64,000 bases of DNA from Planctomycetota bacterium. GTDB lineage: Bacteria > Planctomycetota > Planctomycetia > Pirellulales > Pirellulaceae. Of the stretch, positions 45,784 to 55,700 are shown piece by piece. The stretch lies in NCBI GenBank assembly GCA_016872775.1, contig VGZA01000015.1, forward strand, positions 43,612 through 107,611, read 5' to 3'. How positions within the stretch are numbered: position 1 is the first letter of the stretch; the number at the start of each line of letters is the position of its first letter. The notes under the pieces were generated by a model, which was given only the letters and a program-made list of their open reading frames with translations, made no database searches and was not told the DNA's origin. Made by a program: the position numbers and the translations under genes.

Positions 45784-47679
45784 CTACCCGCCACGGCATT
45801 CCTGCAATTCCTTGGCGACGGCATCCATCGTGGGATCGATCTGCAGCGCGCGGTGCATCGCTTGCACCGCCCGTTGCAGGTCTCCGATTTTGCGGTAGGC
45901 TCGCCCCAGATTTGCGTGCAGCACCGCCAGTTGAGGCGCCAACTCGATTGCCTGGAGGAAGCAGTCCTTTGCTTCGTTGTATCGCGTCTGGTCGAGCAGC
46001 GCGGCGCCCAGATTGTTCCAGGCTTGGACCAGTTTCGGATTTGCGTCCAGTGCCGCGCGATAGGCGTCGATTGCGTTTTCGAGTTTTCCCTGTAAACGAA
46101 GGACAACTCCTAGACAGTTGTGCGCATCGGCGTATCCCGGTTGCAAGCCGATCGCCTGTTCACAGGCTTGCTGAGCGCCGTCCAGATCTCCCGAATCGCG
46201 GCAGATGTTTCCGAGATTGACCCAGGCGGCGGAAAACTCGGGGTCGAGTTCCAAGGCTCGGAGGGTCGCCTGGCGAGCGGACGGCAAGTCGCCGATTCCG
46301 GTCAGGACGACGGCGCGATGATTGTGGAATTCGGCGATATCGGGACCGAATCGAATGGCCGCATCGAGCAATCGCAGCGCGTTTACGGCGTCGCCGGACT
46401 CCCAGGCCAGCATTCCCAGCCAGTGCAATGCGTCGGGATGCCTGGGAAAACTCGCCAGGATCCGCCGATAAATCTCTTCGGCCTCGGCGAACATCCCGCT
46501 GCGATGCAGTCGGATTCCATGGGCGAGCAGTTCGCGCCAATCGATTGCGCTGGCGGGAATGGTGGGCCGTCGCTGCAGTTTTGCCAGCCAGCTTTCCCAT
46601 TCCGCCGCGATTGTGGACCAGCAATGGTGACGCTGGAGATGGGCTTGCTGGAGTTTGATCCCGTCGGCGGATGTCGCGGCGGCGGTGGAGTGGGGCTCAG
46701 CCTGCAACATTACCCGCAACATTGTTTCCGCGAACGAATCCGGGGGCTCCTGCGGCGGGACCAGTTCGGCGAACCCGGCCGTTGTTTCACGAAGGGCTCC
46801 CAGATCCGAGGCGACCACACGGCATCCGCTGGCCATTGCCTCCAGCGCGGCAATGCAGGACGTCTCCGCGAAGGTTGACGGATAAGCCCATAGCTGGCAG
46901 GTGGCGAGCTGCTCGGCGAGTTCCGTTTGTGGCAGCGACCCGATCAGTCGTACTCCCCGAGTTTCGCGGCAGCGCTGCAGGAGTTCGGCGAGCTCCGGCG
47001 GTTCCGTATCCGATTCCTGAAAATAGACTGCGGTTCCCGAAAAAACGCGCAGCTCCGCATCGTCACAATGGCGCCGTACGTGCTCAAAGGCGCGCAGCAG
47101 GCGAGACAGACCGCGGTAGGGCGCGCTGGTATAGGCGATGGTATGCGGATCACGACGTGGACTGGGGCCGCTCTCGTCGATATCCCTGGGGCCGAAACAA
47201 GGGTTGACCCCGTTGCGCAGCACAACCGCGGGCAGGTCTCCAATCGTGAATCGGTTCCGGTACTGATCGGCCTGCCATTGACTCACAAATGCGATTCCGT
47301 CCAGATGACAACGAATCGAATCCAGGCCCAGTCCCTGGATAGCCGGCTGATCGCTGGCATGTTGCGTCCACAGAACCAATCGACAATGCTCCGGCAGGAT
47401 GGCCCGCAACTGATCGATCCCCATGAGCGAATTCAATATGACCGCCGCGTCAATGTCGATACCGGCCAGACCGGCGTAACCGTCGGACAGCGAGTGGCAT
47501 TCCACGCCGTCCTGCGTCTGTTCGACGGTCGTATGGGTAAAGGCGGCCACTGCATTTCCACGTCGAGCCAGCATTTTCGCCAGCCAGCACAACGCCGACT
47601 GCGATCCGCCGAGTGGACGCCGATCGACGGTCCAGACCGAATAGTCCCAGGGAATCGGGTCGATCAGAGCAATCCGCAT
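45784..47679 (-). CDS. GT4-like glycosyltransferase fused to a TPR domain
   Basis: The ATG at 47679 (MRIALIDPIPWDYSV) is favoured over an upstream start that would encode only a basic leader. The 631-residue protein has a GT-B glycosyltransferase (about residues 1-380): PLGGSQSALCWLAKML at the N-terminal Rossmann, AYTSAPYRGLSRLLRAF, and the retaining-enzyme motif FAETSCIAALEAMASGCRVV. Residues about 410-625 hold six TPR repeats, for example WVNLGNICRDSGDLDGAQQA and WNNLGAALLDQTRYNEAKDC. A fused TPR could dock the enzyme to its target protein, as in some O-glycosylation enzymes, but that is inference. The SufU-like gene lies 82 bases upstream. Confidence 0.88.
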   Translation of the reverse strand: MRIALIDPIPWDYSVWTVDRRPLGGSQSALCWLAKMLARRGNAVAAFTHTTVEQTQDGVECHSLSDGYAGLAGIDIDAAVILNSLMGIDQLRAILPEHCRLVLWTQHASDQPAIQGLGLDSIRCHLDGIAFVSQWQADQYRNRFTIGDLPAVVLRNGVNPCFGPRDIDESGPSPRRDPHTIAYTSAPYRGLSRLLRAFEHVRRHCDDAELRVFSGTAVYFQESDTEPPELAELLQRCRETRGVRLIGSLPQTELAEQLATCQLWAYPSTFAETSCIAALEAMASGCRVVASDLGALRETTAGFAELVPPQEPPDSFAETMLRVMLQAEPHSTAAATSADGIKLQQAHLQRHHCWSTIAAEWESWLAKLQRRPTIPASAIDWRELLAHGIRLHRSGMFAEAEEIYRRILASFPRHPDALHWLGMLAWESGDAVNALRLLDAAIRFGPDIAEFHNHRAVVLTGIGDLPSARQATLRALELDPEFSAAWVNLGNICRDSGDLDGAQQACEQAIGLQPGYADAHNCLGVVLRLQGKLENAIDAYRAALDANPKLVQAWNNLGAALLDQTRYNEAKDCFLQAIELAPQLAVLHANLGRAYRKIGDLQRAVQAMHRALQIDPTMDAVAKELQECRGG

Positions 47680-47761
47680 CGGTTCCGTGAATCCCCCTCC
47701 AGCGTTCTTCCGATCGCGAACGTCGATGCCATGTCGAAAATCGACCGTTGACCGCTTGCGT

Positions 47762-48166
47762 TCACGTCGCGGGCGTCGACGACGGGCCACGCGGCGAATA
47801 GATCGCCGACTGCACCACCCGCCACGCCAACAGACAACATTTCTGGCGATTAGGAGTCAGAGGCGGCCCATAAAGTGTCAGCATGTCCCGGGCGGAGAAA
47901 TTCTTGACCTCGTCGACTGCCAATCCCTCGATTTTCTCCACCAGCATCGAAGCCGACGCCTGACTGATGCAGCACCCCTCGCCGTCGAACCAGGCCGATC
48001 GAATTCGACCATCCTCAATTTCAAGTTCGACGTGTATATTGTCGCCGCAAAGCGGATTGTCGTCCTCGTGCGCGTGCGTGCACCGCGGGCAAGGCCCGCG
48101 ATGGTACGGATCCTCGTAGTGGTCGAGAATATGATCCTGGTAGATTTCTTCTTCGCGATTCGGCAT
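47762..48166 (-). CDS. SufU/IscU-like iron-sulfur scaffold
   Basis: A 134-residue protein of the NifU_N/SufU fold, where an iron-sulfur cluster is assembled before transfer. The three conserved cysteine sites are NPLCGDNI (with the Asp), GEGCCISQASASML and KCCLLAWR. The N-terminal IYQDHILDHYEDPYHRG is usual for the group. An additional CPRC pair (near residues 26-29) just before CGD is an uncommon extra that may bind zinc. SufS, SufB or IscS genes are not adjacent, unlike typical suf clusters. The gene is divergent from the sialidase gene. Confidence 0.88.
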   Translation of the reverse strand: MPNREEEIYQDHILDHYEDPYHRGPCPRCTHAHEDDNPLCGDNIHVELEIEDGRIRSAWFDGEGCCISQASASMLVEKIEGLAVDEVKNFSARDMLTLYGPPLTPNRQKCCLLAWRVVQSAIYSPRGPSSTPAT

Positions 48167-48262
48167 GGTGACGAGCCGTAGTTGCAGTAGCGAGTCGTGT
48201 GGTCTAGTTTACGGTGACGACTCGGATTGAACAAGGACGATCATGACGCAAAGGAACGGCCT

Positions 48263-49330
48263 TTGAATCGAATATCGCTCGCCGTGGGCTTGTTAACGAC
48301 CGTCGCCACGTATGGCGGTTCTGGAATGAGCGCCGAACCGGCCGTGACCTTGAGGGAATGGTTGTACCAGCGCGCGCCGTTCCCCGAATGCCACGCTTCC
48401 ACCCTTGCGGAAACCAAGAGTGGACTCGTCGCCGCCTGGTTTGGCGGCAGCTACGAAAAGCACCCCGACGTGGGAATCTGGTTCGCGCGTCGCGCCGCGG
48501 ATGGCTGGACGGAGCCTCGTGAGGTCTTCAACGGCGCGGTCGAGGGCGGCCAGCGGTTTCCCTGCTGGAACCCAGTGCTGTTCGACGCGGGGGAAAACGG
48601 TCTGCTGCTGTTCTACAAGGTCGGACCCAGCCCTGAATCGTGGTGGGGCATGCTCAGCGTCTCCCGCGATGGCGGAGGCAGCTGGGAGACTCCACGACGC
48701 CTGCCCGATGGAATCCTTGGCCCGATCAAGAACAAACCGATTCTGCTTGCGGACGGGAAGCTGTTATGCGGATCAAGCAGCGAAGATGACGGCTGGAAGG
48801 TGCACATGGAATCGACGAGCGATTGGGGAAAGAGCTGGTCTCGAACCGAGGCTCTGGAGTTGAACGGTTTGCGCGGGGCGATTCAGCCGACCATCCTGGC
48901 GCACGGCAATGGGGCGTCGTCGCGATTGCAGATACTTTGCCGATCCCGAGGTGACGGTCTGATCCTGCAGAGTTGGTCACAGGATCAGGGATCGAGCTGG
49001 TCGGCACTGGCAGCCACCACACTTCCAAACCCCAACTCCGGTATCGACGGTGTGACCTTGCGCGACGGTCGACAACTGCTGGTTTACAATCATACCTCAC
49101 GCGGCCGATCGCCGATCAACGTCGCCGTTTCGAGTAATGGCAGCGACTGGTCGGCGGCGGTGGTGCTGGAGTCGGAGCCGGGCGAGTATTCCTACCCGGC
49201 CGCAATTCAGAGCCGGGACGGCCATCTGCATATCACCTACACATGGAAGCGTAAGCGGATCCGTCACGTCGTTCTGGATCTGGCGAAGATTGAACTGAAG
49301 CCGATCGTTTCGGGACGATGGCCTGATTGA
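48263..49330 (+). CDS. Exported sialidase-like (BNR) protein
   Basis: The TTG at 48263 is favoured because AAGGAA lies seven bases upstream and it opens a signal peptide (ISLAVGLLTTVATYGGSGMSA). The 355-residue product has a sialidase-type six-bladed propeller. FPECHASTLAE and VAAWFGGSYEKHPDVGIWFA begin the first blades. Asp-box-type motifs appear as SRDGGGSW, SDWGKSW, SQDQGSSW and SSNGSDW. Family members hydrolyse sialic acid or related sugars. The catalytic Tyr/Glu pair and three Arg cannot be verified by eye, so activity is unproven. Confidence 0.85.
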   Translation: MNRISLAVGLLTTVATYGGSGMSAEPAVTLREWLYQRAPFPECHASTLAETKSGLVAAWFGGSYEKHPDVGIWFARRAADGWTEPREVFNGAVEGGQRFPCWNPVLFDAGENGLLLFYKVGPSPESWWGMLSVSRDGGGSWETPRRLPDGILGPIKNKPILLADGKLLCGSSSEDDGWKVHMESTSDWGKSWSRTEALELNGLRGAIQPTILAHGNGASSRLQILCRSRGDGLILQSWSQDQGSSWSALAATTLPNPNSGIDGVTLRDGRQLLVYNHTSRGRSPINVAVSSNGSDWSAAVVLESEPGEYSYPAAIQSRDGHLHITYTWKRKRIRHVVLDLAKIELKPIVSGRWPD

Positions 49331-49407
49331 AGTACGGTGGTCGTTGAGTCGGGAACGCAGGCGGAGAGATGGCCAGGCTGTCTTGAATCGCCGGAGGAAG
49401 AACTGTC

Positions 49408-50397
49408 GTGCAACAAGTGATACTTGAACGGCCGGGGAAGTTCCGCATCCAGGAGAAGCCGGAACCTGCCGCCGGCGCCGGCGAAGCACTTGTGAAAATT
49501 CACCGGATTGGTGTTTGCGGCACCGACCTGCACGCATTTGCCGGAAGGCAGCCCTTCTTCGACTATCCTCGCGTCCTGGGACATGAACTTGGCGTGGAAG
49601 TCCTTTCGTTACCGACAGACGGCGCGGTACCGGAGGGTATTTCGGTCGGCAGCCGATGCGCGATCGAACCGTATTTGTATTGTGGCGAGTGTCCTACCTG
49701 CCGGGCGGGGCGGACGAATTGCTGTCACCGCTTGCGAACTCTGGGGGTCCATACGGACGGAGGCATGCAAGCGACATTTGCAATTCCGGTACGGCTGCTG
49801 CATCCCTCCGCGTCGCTTTCGTTTGATCAATTGGCGCTGGTTGAAACCCTGGGGATCGGCGCTCAGGCGGTACGTCGATCCCAATTGAGTGGCGCGGAGT
49901 CGGCGCTGGTCGTCGGGGCCGGGCCGATCGGATTGGCGGTCATCCAGTTCGCGCAAGCCAGCGGCGCGCGGGTCCGCGTGCTGGAACCAAATCCACTGCG
50001 GCGGGATTTCGTGGCGCGACTGGGCGTGGAGGCGGCGGCCGACTGGTCGGGATTCGACCGCCAGCCCGCCGATATCGTATTCGACGCCACAGGCAATCTG
50101 GCGTCGATGGAGAACAGCTTCGATCTGGTCGCCCCAGGCGGACGTCTGGTGTTTGTGGGGCTGGTGATCGGCCGCGTTTCATTCGACGATCCCTCGTTCC
50201 ATCGCCGTGAACTGACGATCCTCGCCAGCCGCAACAGCGCGGGACTGTTTCCCTGGATTATCCAGCGAATCGAACAGGGCGTGATCGATACCCAGCCGTG
50301 GATCACGCATCGCCTGGCGTTGTCGTCGGTCCCCGATCGATTTCCCGAACTTCCCGGCCAACCCCAGCTAGTAAAGGCGCTGATCGAAGTTGACTGA
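49408..50397 (+). CDS. Zinc-dependent medium-chain alcohol dehydrogenase family protein
   Basis: A 329-residue dehydrogenase starting at a GTG with GGAGGAAG upstream. GVCGTDLHAF (Cys near residue 37) and GHELGVEV carry the catalytic zinc ligands. The structural-zinc lobe is YCGECPTCRAGRTNCC. The NAD(P) site, VVGAGPIGLAVIQFAQ, is intact. ALVETLGIGAQAVRRSQ and DFDATGN-like IVFDATGN are in family positions. Members oxidise sugars, polyols or amino-alcohols; the substrate is not evident. Its stop overlaps the start of the decarboxylase gene by eight bases, so the two are translationally coupled. Confidence 0.92.
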   Translation: MQQVILERPGKFRIQEKPEPAAGAGEALVKIHRIGVCGTDLHAFAGRQPFFDYPRVLGHELGVEVLSLPTDGAVPEGISVGSRCAIEPYLYCGECPTCRAGRTNCCHRLRTLGVHTDGGMQATFAIPVRLLHPSASLSFDQLALVETLGIGAQAVRRSQLSGAESALVVGAGPIGLAVIQFAQASGARVRVLEPNPLRRDFVARLGVEAAADWSGFDRQPADIVFDATGNLASMENSFDLVAPGGRLVFVGLVIGRVSFDDPSFHRRELTILASRNSAGLFPWIIQRIEQGVIDTQPWITHRLALSSVPDRFPELPGQPQLVKALIEVD

Positions 50398-52063
50398 AGC
50401 CCACCCCACGCCGTCGCCGTACCAGGAACTGTTGAAGCGTCTGCGGAACGCTTTTCCTTCCCCCGTCTCCGATCCCGTTCACGATGGATACGTGGTCTTT
50501 TCGTTGCTACGGGCGCTCGACCAGGTCGACAGTCTGAAATCGGACGCGCCGATCGTCGGCTCGCCGCGCGAACCGGATTATGCATTTGCGCTAGCGCAGC
50601 GTCTGGCGGAGTCGCCGCGCACGGTCGAGTCGGTGATCCCGGAGCTGGTGAACTGCCTGCAAGGAATGTTGATCTGGGGCCACCCGCGCAGCCAGGTCAA
50701 CGTGGTTTCCTTTCCCTCGATTCCCAGCATCATCGGTGTTGTCCTGCCGTCGATGTACAACCCCAACCTTTGCAGCGACGAAACCGGGCGTGGGTTTTCC
50801 GAGGCGGAAGTTCGTGTCGCGTCGATCGTCTCGGACCTGGTTGGGTATCACCCGGGGGAGGCGGGCGGAGTCTTTACGTTCGGCGGCACCGGCACACTGC
50901 TTTACGGCGCGAAAATTGGATTGGAAAAAGCGGTTCCCGACTGTATGCGCAGTGGAATTCGAGAGGCCGCGCCGGTGGCGATTCTGGCATCGGACAAGAG
51001 CCACTACGCCGTGTTAAATGTCGCAGGCTGGTTGGGGATCGGCCACGATCAGGTTGTGACGATCCCGACCCGCGCCAACAACGCGATCGATCTGGACGCG
51101 TTCGAATCGATCCTTCGTGCGACATTGTCGCGTGGCCATCGAGTTGCGGCGATCGTGGCCACCATGGGGACGACCGATGCATTTGGCGTCGACGACCTGG
51201 GGGCGATGCACGCCGTTCGCGAACGGTGCGTCGAGGAGTTTCAACTGCGTTACCGTCCGCACCTGCACGCCGACGCGGTCATCGGCTGGGCGTGGACTGT
51301 ATTCAACGACTACGACTACCAGCGTAATCCCTTGGGCTTCCGCGGCCGTTCGCTGCGGGCGATCGCGGCGGTGCAGAAGCACGTCCGGCATCTCTCCCTG
51401 GCCGATTCCATCGGCATCGATTTCCACAAGACCGGGTTCGCCCCTTACGTTTCGTCGATGTTGCTGATTCGCGACCGCGCCGATTTTCAACGGCTGGTGC
51501 GCGATCGGGAATCGATGCCGTACCTCTATCACTCGGGGGAGTATCATCCCGGCATGTTCACGCTGGAAACGACGCGAGGCGCCGCGGGAACCATGTCGTC
51601 ACTCGCCAATCTTCTGCTGCTCGGGAAGGACGGATTTCGCGCCTTGCTGGGTCATGCGGTCGAGATGGCGGAACTGCTTCGCGAGCTTGTGGCCGCGCGC
51701 CCGGAACTGACCGTCGTCAACGAAGAGAATTACGGACCGGTCACCCTGTTCCGCGCCTACCCGGAGGGTGTCGATACGTTCTCAATTCGGGACCAGGAGC
51801 TACACGATCCGGATCGCGCGGCGCAAGTCGCGACGCATAACGACCTGAATCGTCGCATTTACGGACTGGTGCATCGCGAGGCGTTGAACGGCAAGGGGGT
51901 GGCGATCGGCTTCACGGAAAATTACCGGCAAACCGCTTCGGGCGTCCCGCTGGTGGCGATGAAGTCGTACGTGCTTTCGCCGTTCGCGGATCAGGACCAG
52001 ATGAAAACAGTCATCGACCACGTGCTTGCGGCGCGCAGCGCCGTGCTATCCGGCCAGGCGTGA
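50390..52063 (+). CDS. PLP-dependent decarboxylase-like protein (group II)
   Basis: A 557-residue protein starting at a TTG (50390) that overlaps the dehydrogenase stop by eight bases. It has the fold-type I PLP layout of group II decarboxylases. FTFGGTGTLLYGAKIGLEKA forms the phosphate loop, RPHLHADAVIGWAW the Asp-Ala that contacts the pyridine nitrogen, and GIDFHKTGFAPYVSS the Schiff-base Lys near residue 347. The N-terminal part has WGHPRSQVNVVSFPS. It may decarboxylate an amino acid, or be an aminotransferase of the same fold. The coupling with a dehydrogenase suggests a two-step route through an aldehyde or alcohol, which is inference. Its 3' end overlaps that of the convergent RimI-like gene by 18 bases. 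Confidence 0.88.
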   Translation: MTEAHPTPSPYQELLKRLRNAFPSPVSDPVHDGYVVFSLLRALDQVDSLKSDAPIVGSPREPDYAFALAQRLAESPRTVESVIPELVNCLQGMLIWGHPRSQVNVVSFPSIPSIIGVVLPSMYNPNLCSDETGRGFSEAEVRVASIVSDLVGYHPGEAGGVFTFGGTGTLLYGAKIGLEKAVPDCMRSGIREAAPVAILASDKSHYAVLNVAGWLGIGHDQVVTIPTRANNAIDLDAFESILRATLSRGHRVAAIVATMGTTDAFGVDDLGAMHAVRERCVEEFQLRYRPHLHADAVIGWAWTVFNDYDYQRNPLGFRGRSLRAIAAVQKHVRHLSLADSIGIDFHKTGFAPYVSSMLLIRDRADFQRLVRDRESMPYLYHSGEYHPGMFTLETTRGAAGTMSSLANLLLLGKDGFRALLGHAVEMAELLRELVAARPELTVVNEENYGPVTLFRAYPEGVDTFSIRDQELHDPDRAAQVATHNDLNRRIYGLVHREALNGKGVAIGFTENYRQTASGVPLVAMKSYVLSPFADQDQMKTVIDHVLAARSAVLSGQA

Positions 52064-52561
52064 GATCCGGTTGACCGGCTGTGCCGCCTGATTGGATTCG
52101 TGACTGTACTGCATCAGGTAGGCATCTTCCGGCGTGTCCTCGTAAAATTGCCGCAACAGCGATACGGCTCGAAATCCATGATCGCGGAAAAACAACTGGG
52201 CCGATAGGTTCGTCTCCCGCACTTCCAGAACAATCCGGTTCCGGCGCTGATAGGAGAGTTTGCTCACCAGCTTGCGAATCATCTGCGAACCAACGCTGCG
52301 GCGGCGCATCTCTTCACCGACGGCGAAATTCAGGATATGCAGCTTGTTGCGATGCAATTCGTAGATCATGAATCCCACGATCCGTTCGTCGTGTTCCGCC
52401 ACCATTCCGATACAGTTTCGCTGGCGCAGGCAGCGTACGAAGTCCTCGTCCGACCAGGGGAATTCAAAGCTCCGATCCTCAATCTGCAGGACCTCCGGCA
52501 TGTCGCGCCGGATCATCCAACGAATATGTACGCAAACCGGGCTGAAACTCGGCGAACCCAT
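52046..52561 (-). CDS. RimI-like GNAT acetyltransferase
   Basis: The ATG at 52561 has AAGGAG eight bases upstream; an earlier start is open but unsupported. The 171-residue protein has the GNAT fold. EVLQIEDRSFEFPWSDEDFV is the usual RimI beginning. LHILNFAVGEEMRRRSVGSQMIRKL is the acetyl-CoA loop (R/Q-x-x-G-x-G/A, here RRSVGSQ). VLEVRETNLSAQLFFRDHGF is typical of RimI. Members acetylate the N-terminus of ribosomal protein S18 or other proteins; the target here is not shown. It overlaps the convergent decarboxylase gene at the 3' ends and follows the 2274-residue gene by 139 bases. Confidence 0.9.
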   Translation of the reverse strand: MGSPSFSPVCVHIRWMIRRDMPEVLQIEDRSFEFPWSDEDFVRCLRQRNCIGMVAEHDERIVGFMIYELHRNKLHILNFAVGEEMRRRSVGSQMIRKLVSKLSYQRRNRIVLEVRETNLSAQLFFRDHGFRAVSLLRQFYEDTPEDAYLMQYSHESNQAAQPVNRISRLAG

Positions 52562-52700
52562 CGGCGGACTCCTTCCGCTTAGCAAAATCCGTTCGTGTTA
52601 TTGCCAGTGCTGTTGCCTCGAATTTTCCACTTCGGCAGGCATCGTTGAAGGAGAGGGAGCGTACCAGAACTTGCTGGGAATTCCAAGATTAGTTGGCATG

Positions 52701-55700
52701 CTAGCTGCGATCATTTTTCGCCGCGGCAATTGCCGCGTTCGCTTCCGGCTGTCCGATCGACCAGAAGAACGCCAAGGCGACGAGCGTCGCTCCGCTCCAC
52801 GGGTTGGATCCGATCAACAGTGTCCCGATGCCGATCGCGGCCAGCACGAACGGCCAGGCCGCCAGACGCGGAGCGTGAACCGAGCGGATGCGGCGCTGAG
52901 CAAAAAACAGCGTTCCCAGCGACAAGCATGCCAGACTGACCAGCCCGCGTGGCAGGTCGAGAGTCCACGTCGACTCCGACGCGCGATCGGCAGTCCAGCG
53001 CACGCCGACGGAATGGGGGTTCGGCGGTCCGTCGATTGCCGCGACAACCATCCGGCAGATGTCGACCATGTCGGACGGCACATATTCGCGCGATTCCAAA
53101 GATGTGGGCAATTTGTGGCGGGACTCATAGTCGCGAATGCGTTCGCTCACCGCGTCTCGCTGTTCCGCCACGACGCGCTGCACCGAGGGAGAAAGCTGCC
53201 CGTCGACATCCAGAGACAGGAAGCGGTGCGCCCAGGGCGAAAGCCAATCGCTGAGTTCGGTGATCGTGTGCTCGGAAGCGACTTCGTCGGCCTGTTCCAG
53301 GAGTTGATTCATCGCGTGCAGCCGGGAAAGCGGGATCGAAGCGCCGTCCGATTCCGCGACTGCGGCAGTCCCGGATACCGTCTCGATCACTCGTTCAATC
53401 GGAATCCCTGCCAGCTTCGGCGGCGGCGGCTGCCATTCGGCCGCCAGGGAGGGGTCGCTCGGCAGTTGCAGCTCGTACAACAACTGTAGACTTTGGGCAA
53501 GTTGGGCCGATGCGAATTCGATCTCCCATTGTCCCAATCCGCTGGCGCGAAACCGTGGTGCGCGACCGTCGACGGCGGCGAAGACCAGCTTAGCGCCGTC
53601 GGGAAGTTCGACACGGCATCGCTCCATGCCTGCCGGATCGATCTCCAATGCCGCGGCGACGAAGGCCGTTCCGTCCGCGCGGAAATGCGTATGGAAACGT
53701 GCCAGGTTCACGCGCGACTCGCCCAAGGTCCTCTGGATCTCCTCAATCGTCGCCTGGAAACGAGGACTAACGACCTGATACGTTGCAATGGATAGTCGTT
53801 CGCGTATGTCGGCCGGCGCGTCCTCCGGCAAACTGGCCGACTGCAGCCCCCGGATATCCCAGCGCAATTCCTGCTGCCTGCGGACGGTGGGAACCACGAC
53901 AAATCGTTCCAGCTTATCTACATCCAGCGGTAGAACCTCCGGCACTCCGTCCGGTTCGTCGTCGGTTATCGTGATCGGGCTGTCGATGCGCAAGTGAAAT
54001 TCGCCCGCGATCGCGCGCGGTGGACGAATGATCAACTGGCGGCGACTCTGTCCTGGAATCGTAGCGATTTCATACGCCAGTGCGGGTTGCAGGACAAACG
54101 GACCATTCCATTCCTCGGCGAACTCCAGGCGCAGCGCGTCCATCACTCCGTCCCGCACCTGCAGCCGATAATCAAACAACGCGTGCCATTTTCCACTTCG
54201 TCTTTCCATGGTCGTAATGGATCGCGACGCGGCGTAGGGGCGATTGGGACTGACCCGCAAACGGATTGGATGACGATTGCCGTCCGCATCCTGTTTCGAT
54301 TCCGACTGAAAACACAATCTTCCCCAGCCGTCGCGAAATTCACCCAGCGCGATGTCAGGCTGAGGTTCATATCCTTCGACCGCGACCAGGTCGACCATGA
54401 CATCGGATTGGCGATAGATATTCAGCCATTGCGAAGCCCGGTTTGCATCGAGGGTGCGCAGCGGAGGGATTTCCCATTCCGTCGAGGCCATCCGCGGGAA
54501 CTGCCCTTGAATCTCCACCAGAATATTCTCGGTCAGCGGCCGGTTGGGTCGCACGTAGATCGTGCCGTCTTTGCCACGGGACCAGGGGACATTCAACGTC
54601 TCGCCCTGATCGACGATGGAAACATTGGCGATCTGCAGCGCTTCGGGGGCAGCCACAACCACCTGAAAGATCTCCGGCATGTCGGCCGAGATGGCGCTGC
54701 TCCATTCCACACGGATCGTGTCGATCGCGACCCCCAGTTCCATGCGCTCATTGGCCGTGATCACTCGCGGTGGCAGACGCGTTTCGACACGGCGACTGTC
54801 GCCCGACAGGGGCAGACGGTATGCGTGGTGAATCTGGGGAACGGTATCACCCCATGCCAGTTCGAAACCACGGACGGTATCCGCCACCGGACTTTTGGGA
54901 CCCGGAAGCTGGACCAGAGGCGGCTCGCAGGCGACTCCCGCCAGTCGGCGCACGACTTTTGCCCCGGGGATTTCGATCGTTGGGAAGTAAAGCGAGCCGA
55001 CGCTGGAACTGCCCGCGATCTCGAACGGCAGATCGACCGTCGACGATCCGGCGGTGAAGCGCAGCTCCAACTGCAGCAGGTGCGGGTCATCCACTGCGGT
55101 CTTGATCGATTGCAGAAACGGGTTGGGCTGGAATGGCAATAACCGCAACCTTGGATCGGTCCGTAACCCAACCGAGCGCAATTGGTCTGACTTGCCGCTG
55201 GTCAATCGCAGCCGCAGATCGAGTTTCGTGCTTTGCGAACCGACGGTGATCGCCTGGAGCTCCTCGACGGCGATCTCCGCCAGTGGTTCCCGCGGGTTCT
55301 GCGGCCACTGCACGACCAGGTTACCGGTCGGTCCGAGTTCAGCGGCAAGTTGTCCGTTCTTGAACTCGATCGCGCCCAGCGCCGTCGGCAACTGGACTGC
55401 GCCTCGATCGCGCGGCAAGGTCAATTCGATCCGCGAAGCCAGGGTGCGAGGAATCATCAGCTCGACGCGGAGTTGTTCCTGCGCCACGCGTACGGCGGGC
55501 CGCGTTCGCAGCTGCAGCTGGTGGTGCCCGGGCGATTCAACCGGCAAAAGCAGAAACTGTCCCTCCGCATCCCACTCCAGGTCGACCACGCTGCCATCCA
55601 GTGTCGACTTGCCTGGCAGCAGATGCAGGCGCGGACTTGCCAGCGGAATTCGTACGATTTCGTTGGGCGTCTGCACATCGAAGTTGTAGATTGCGGTGAG

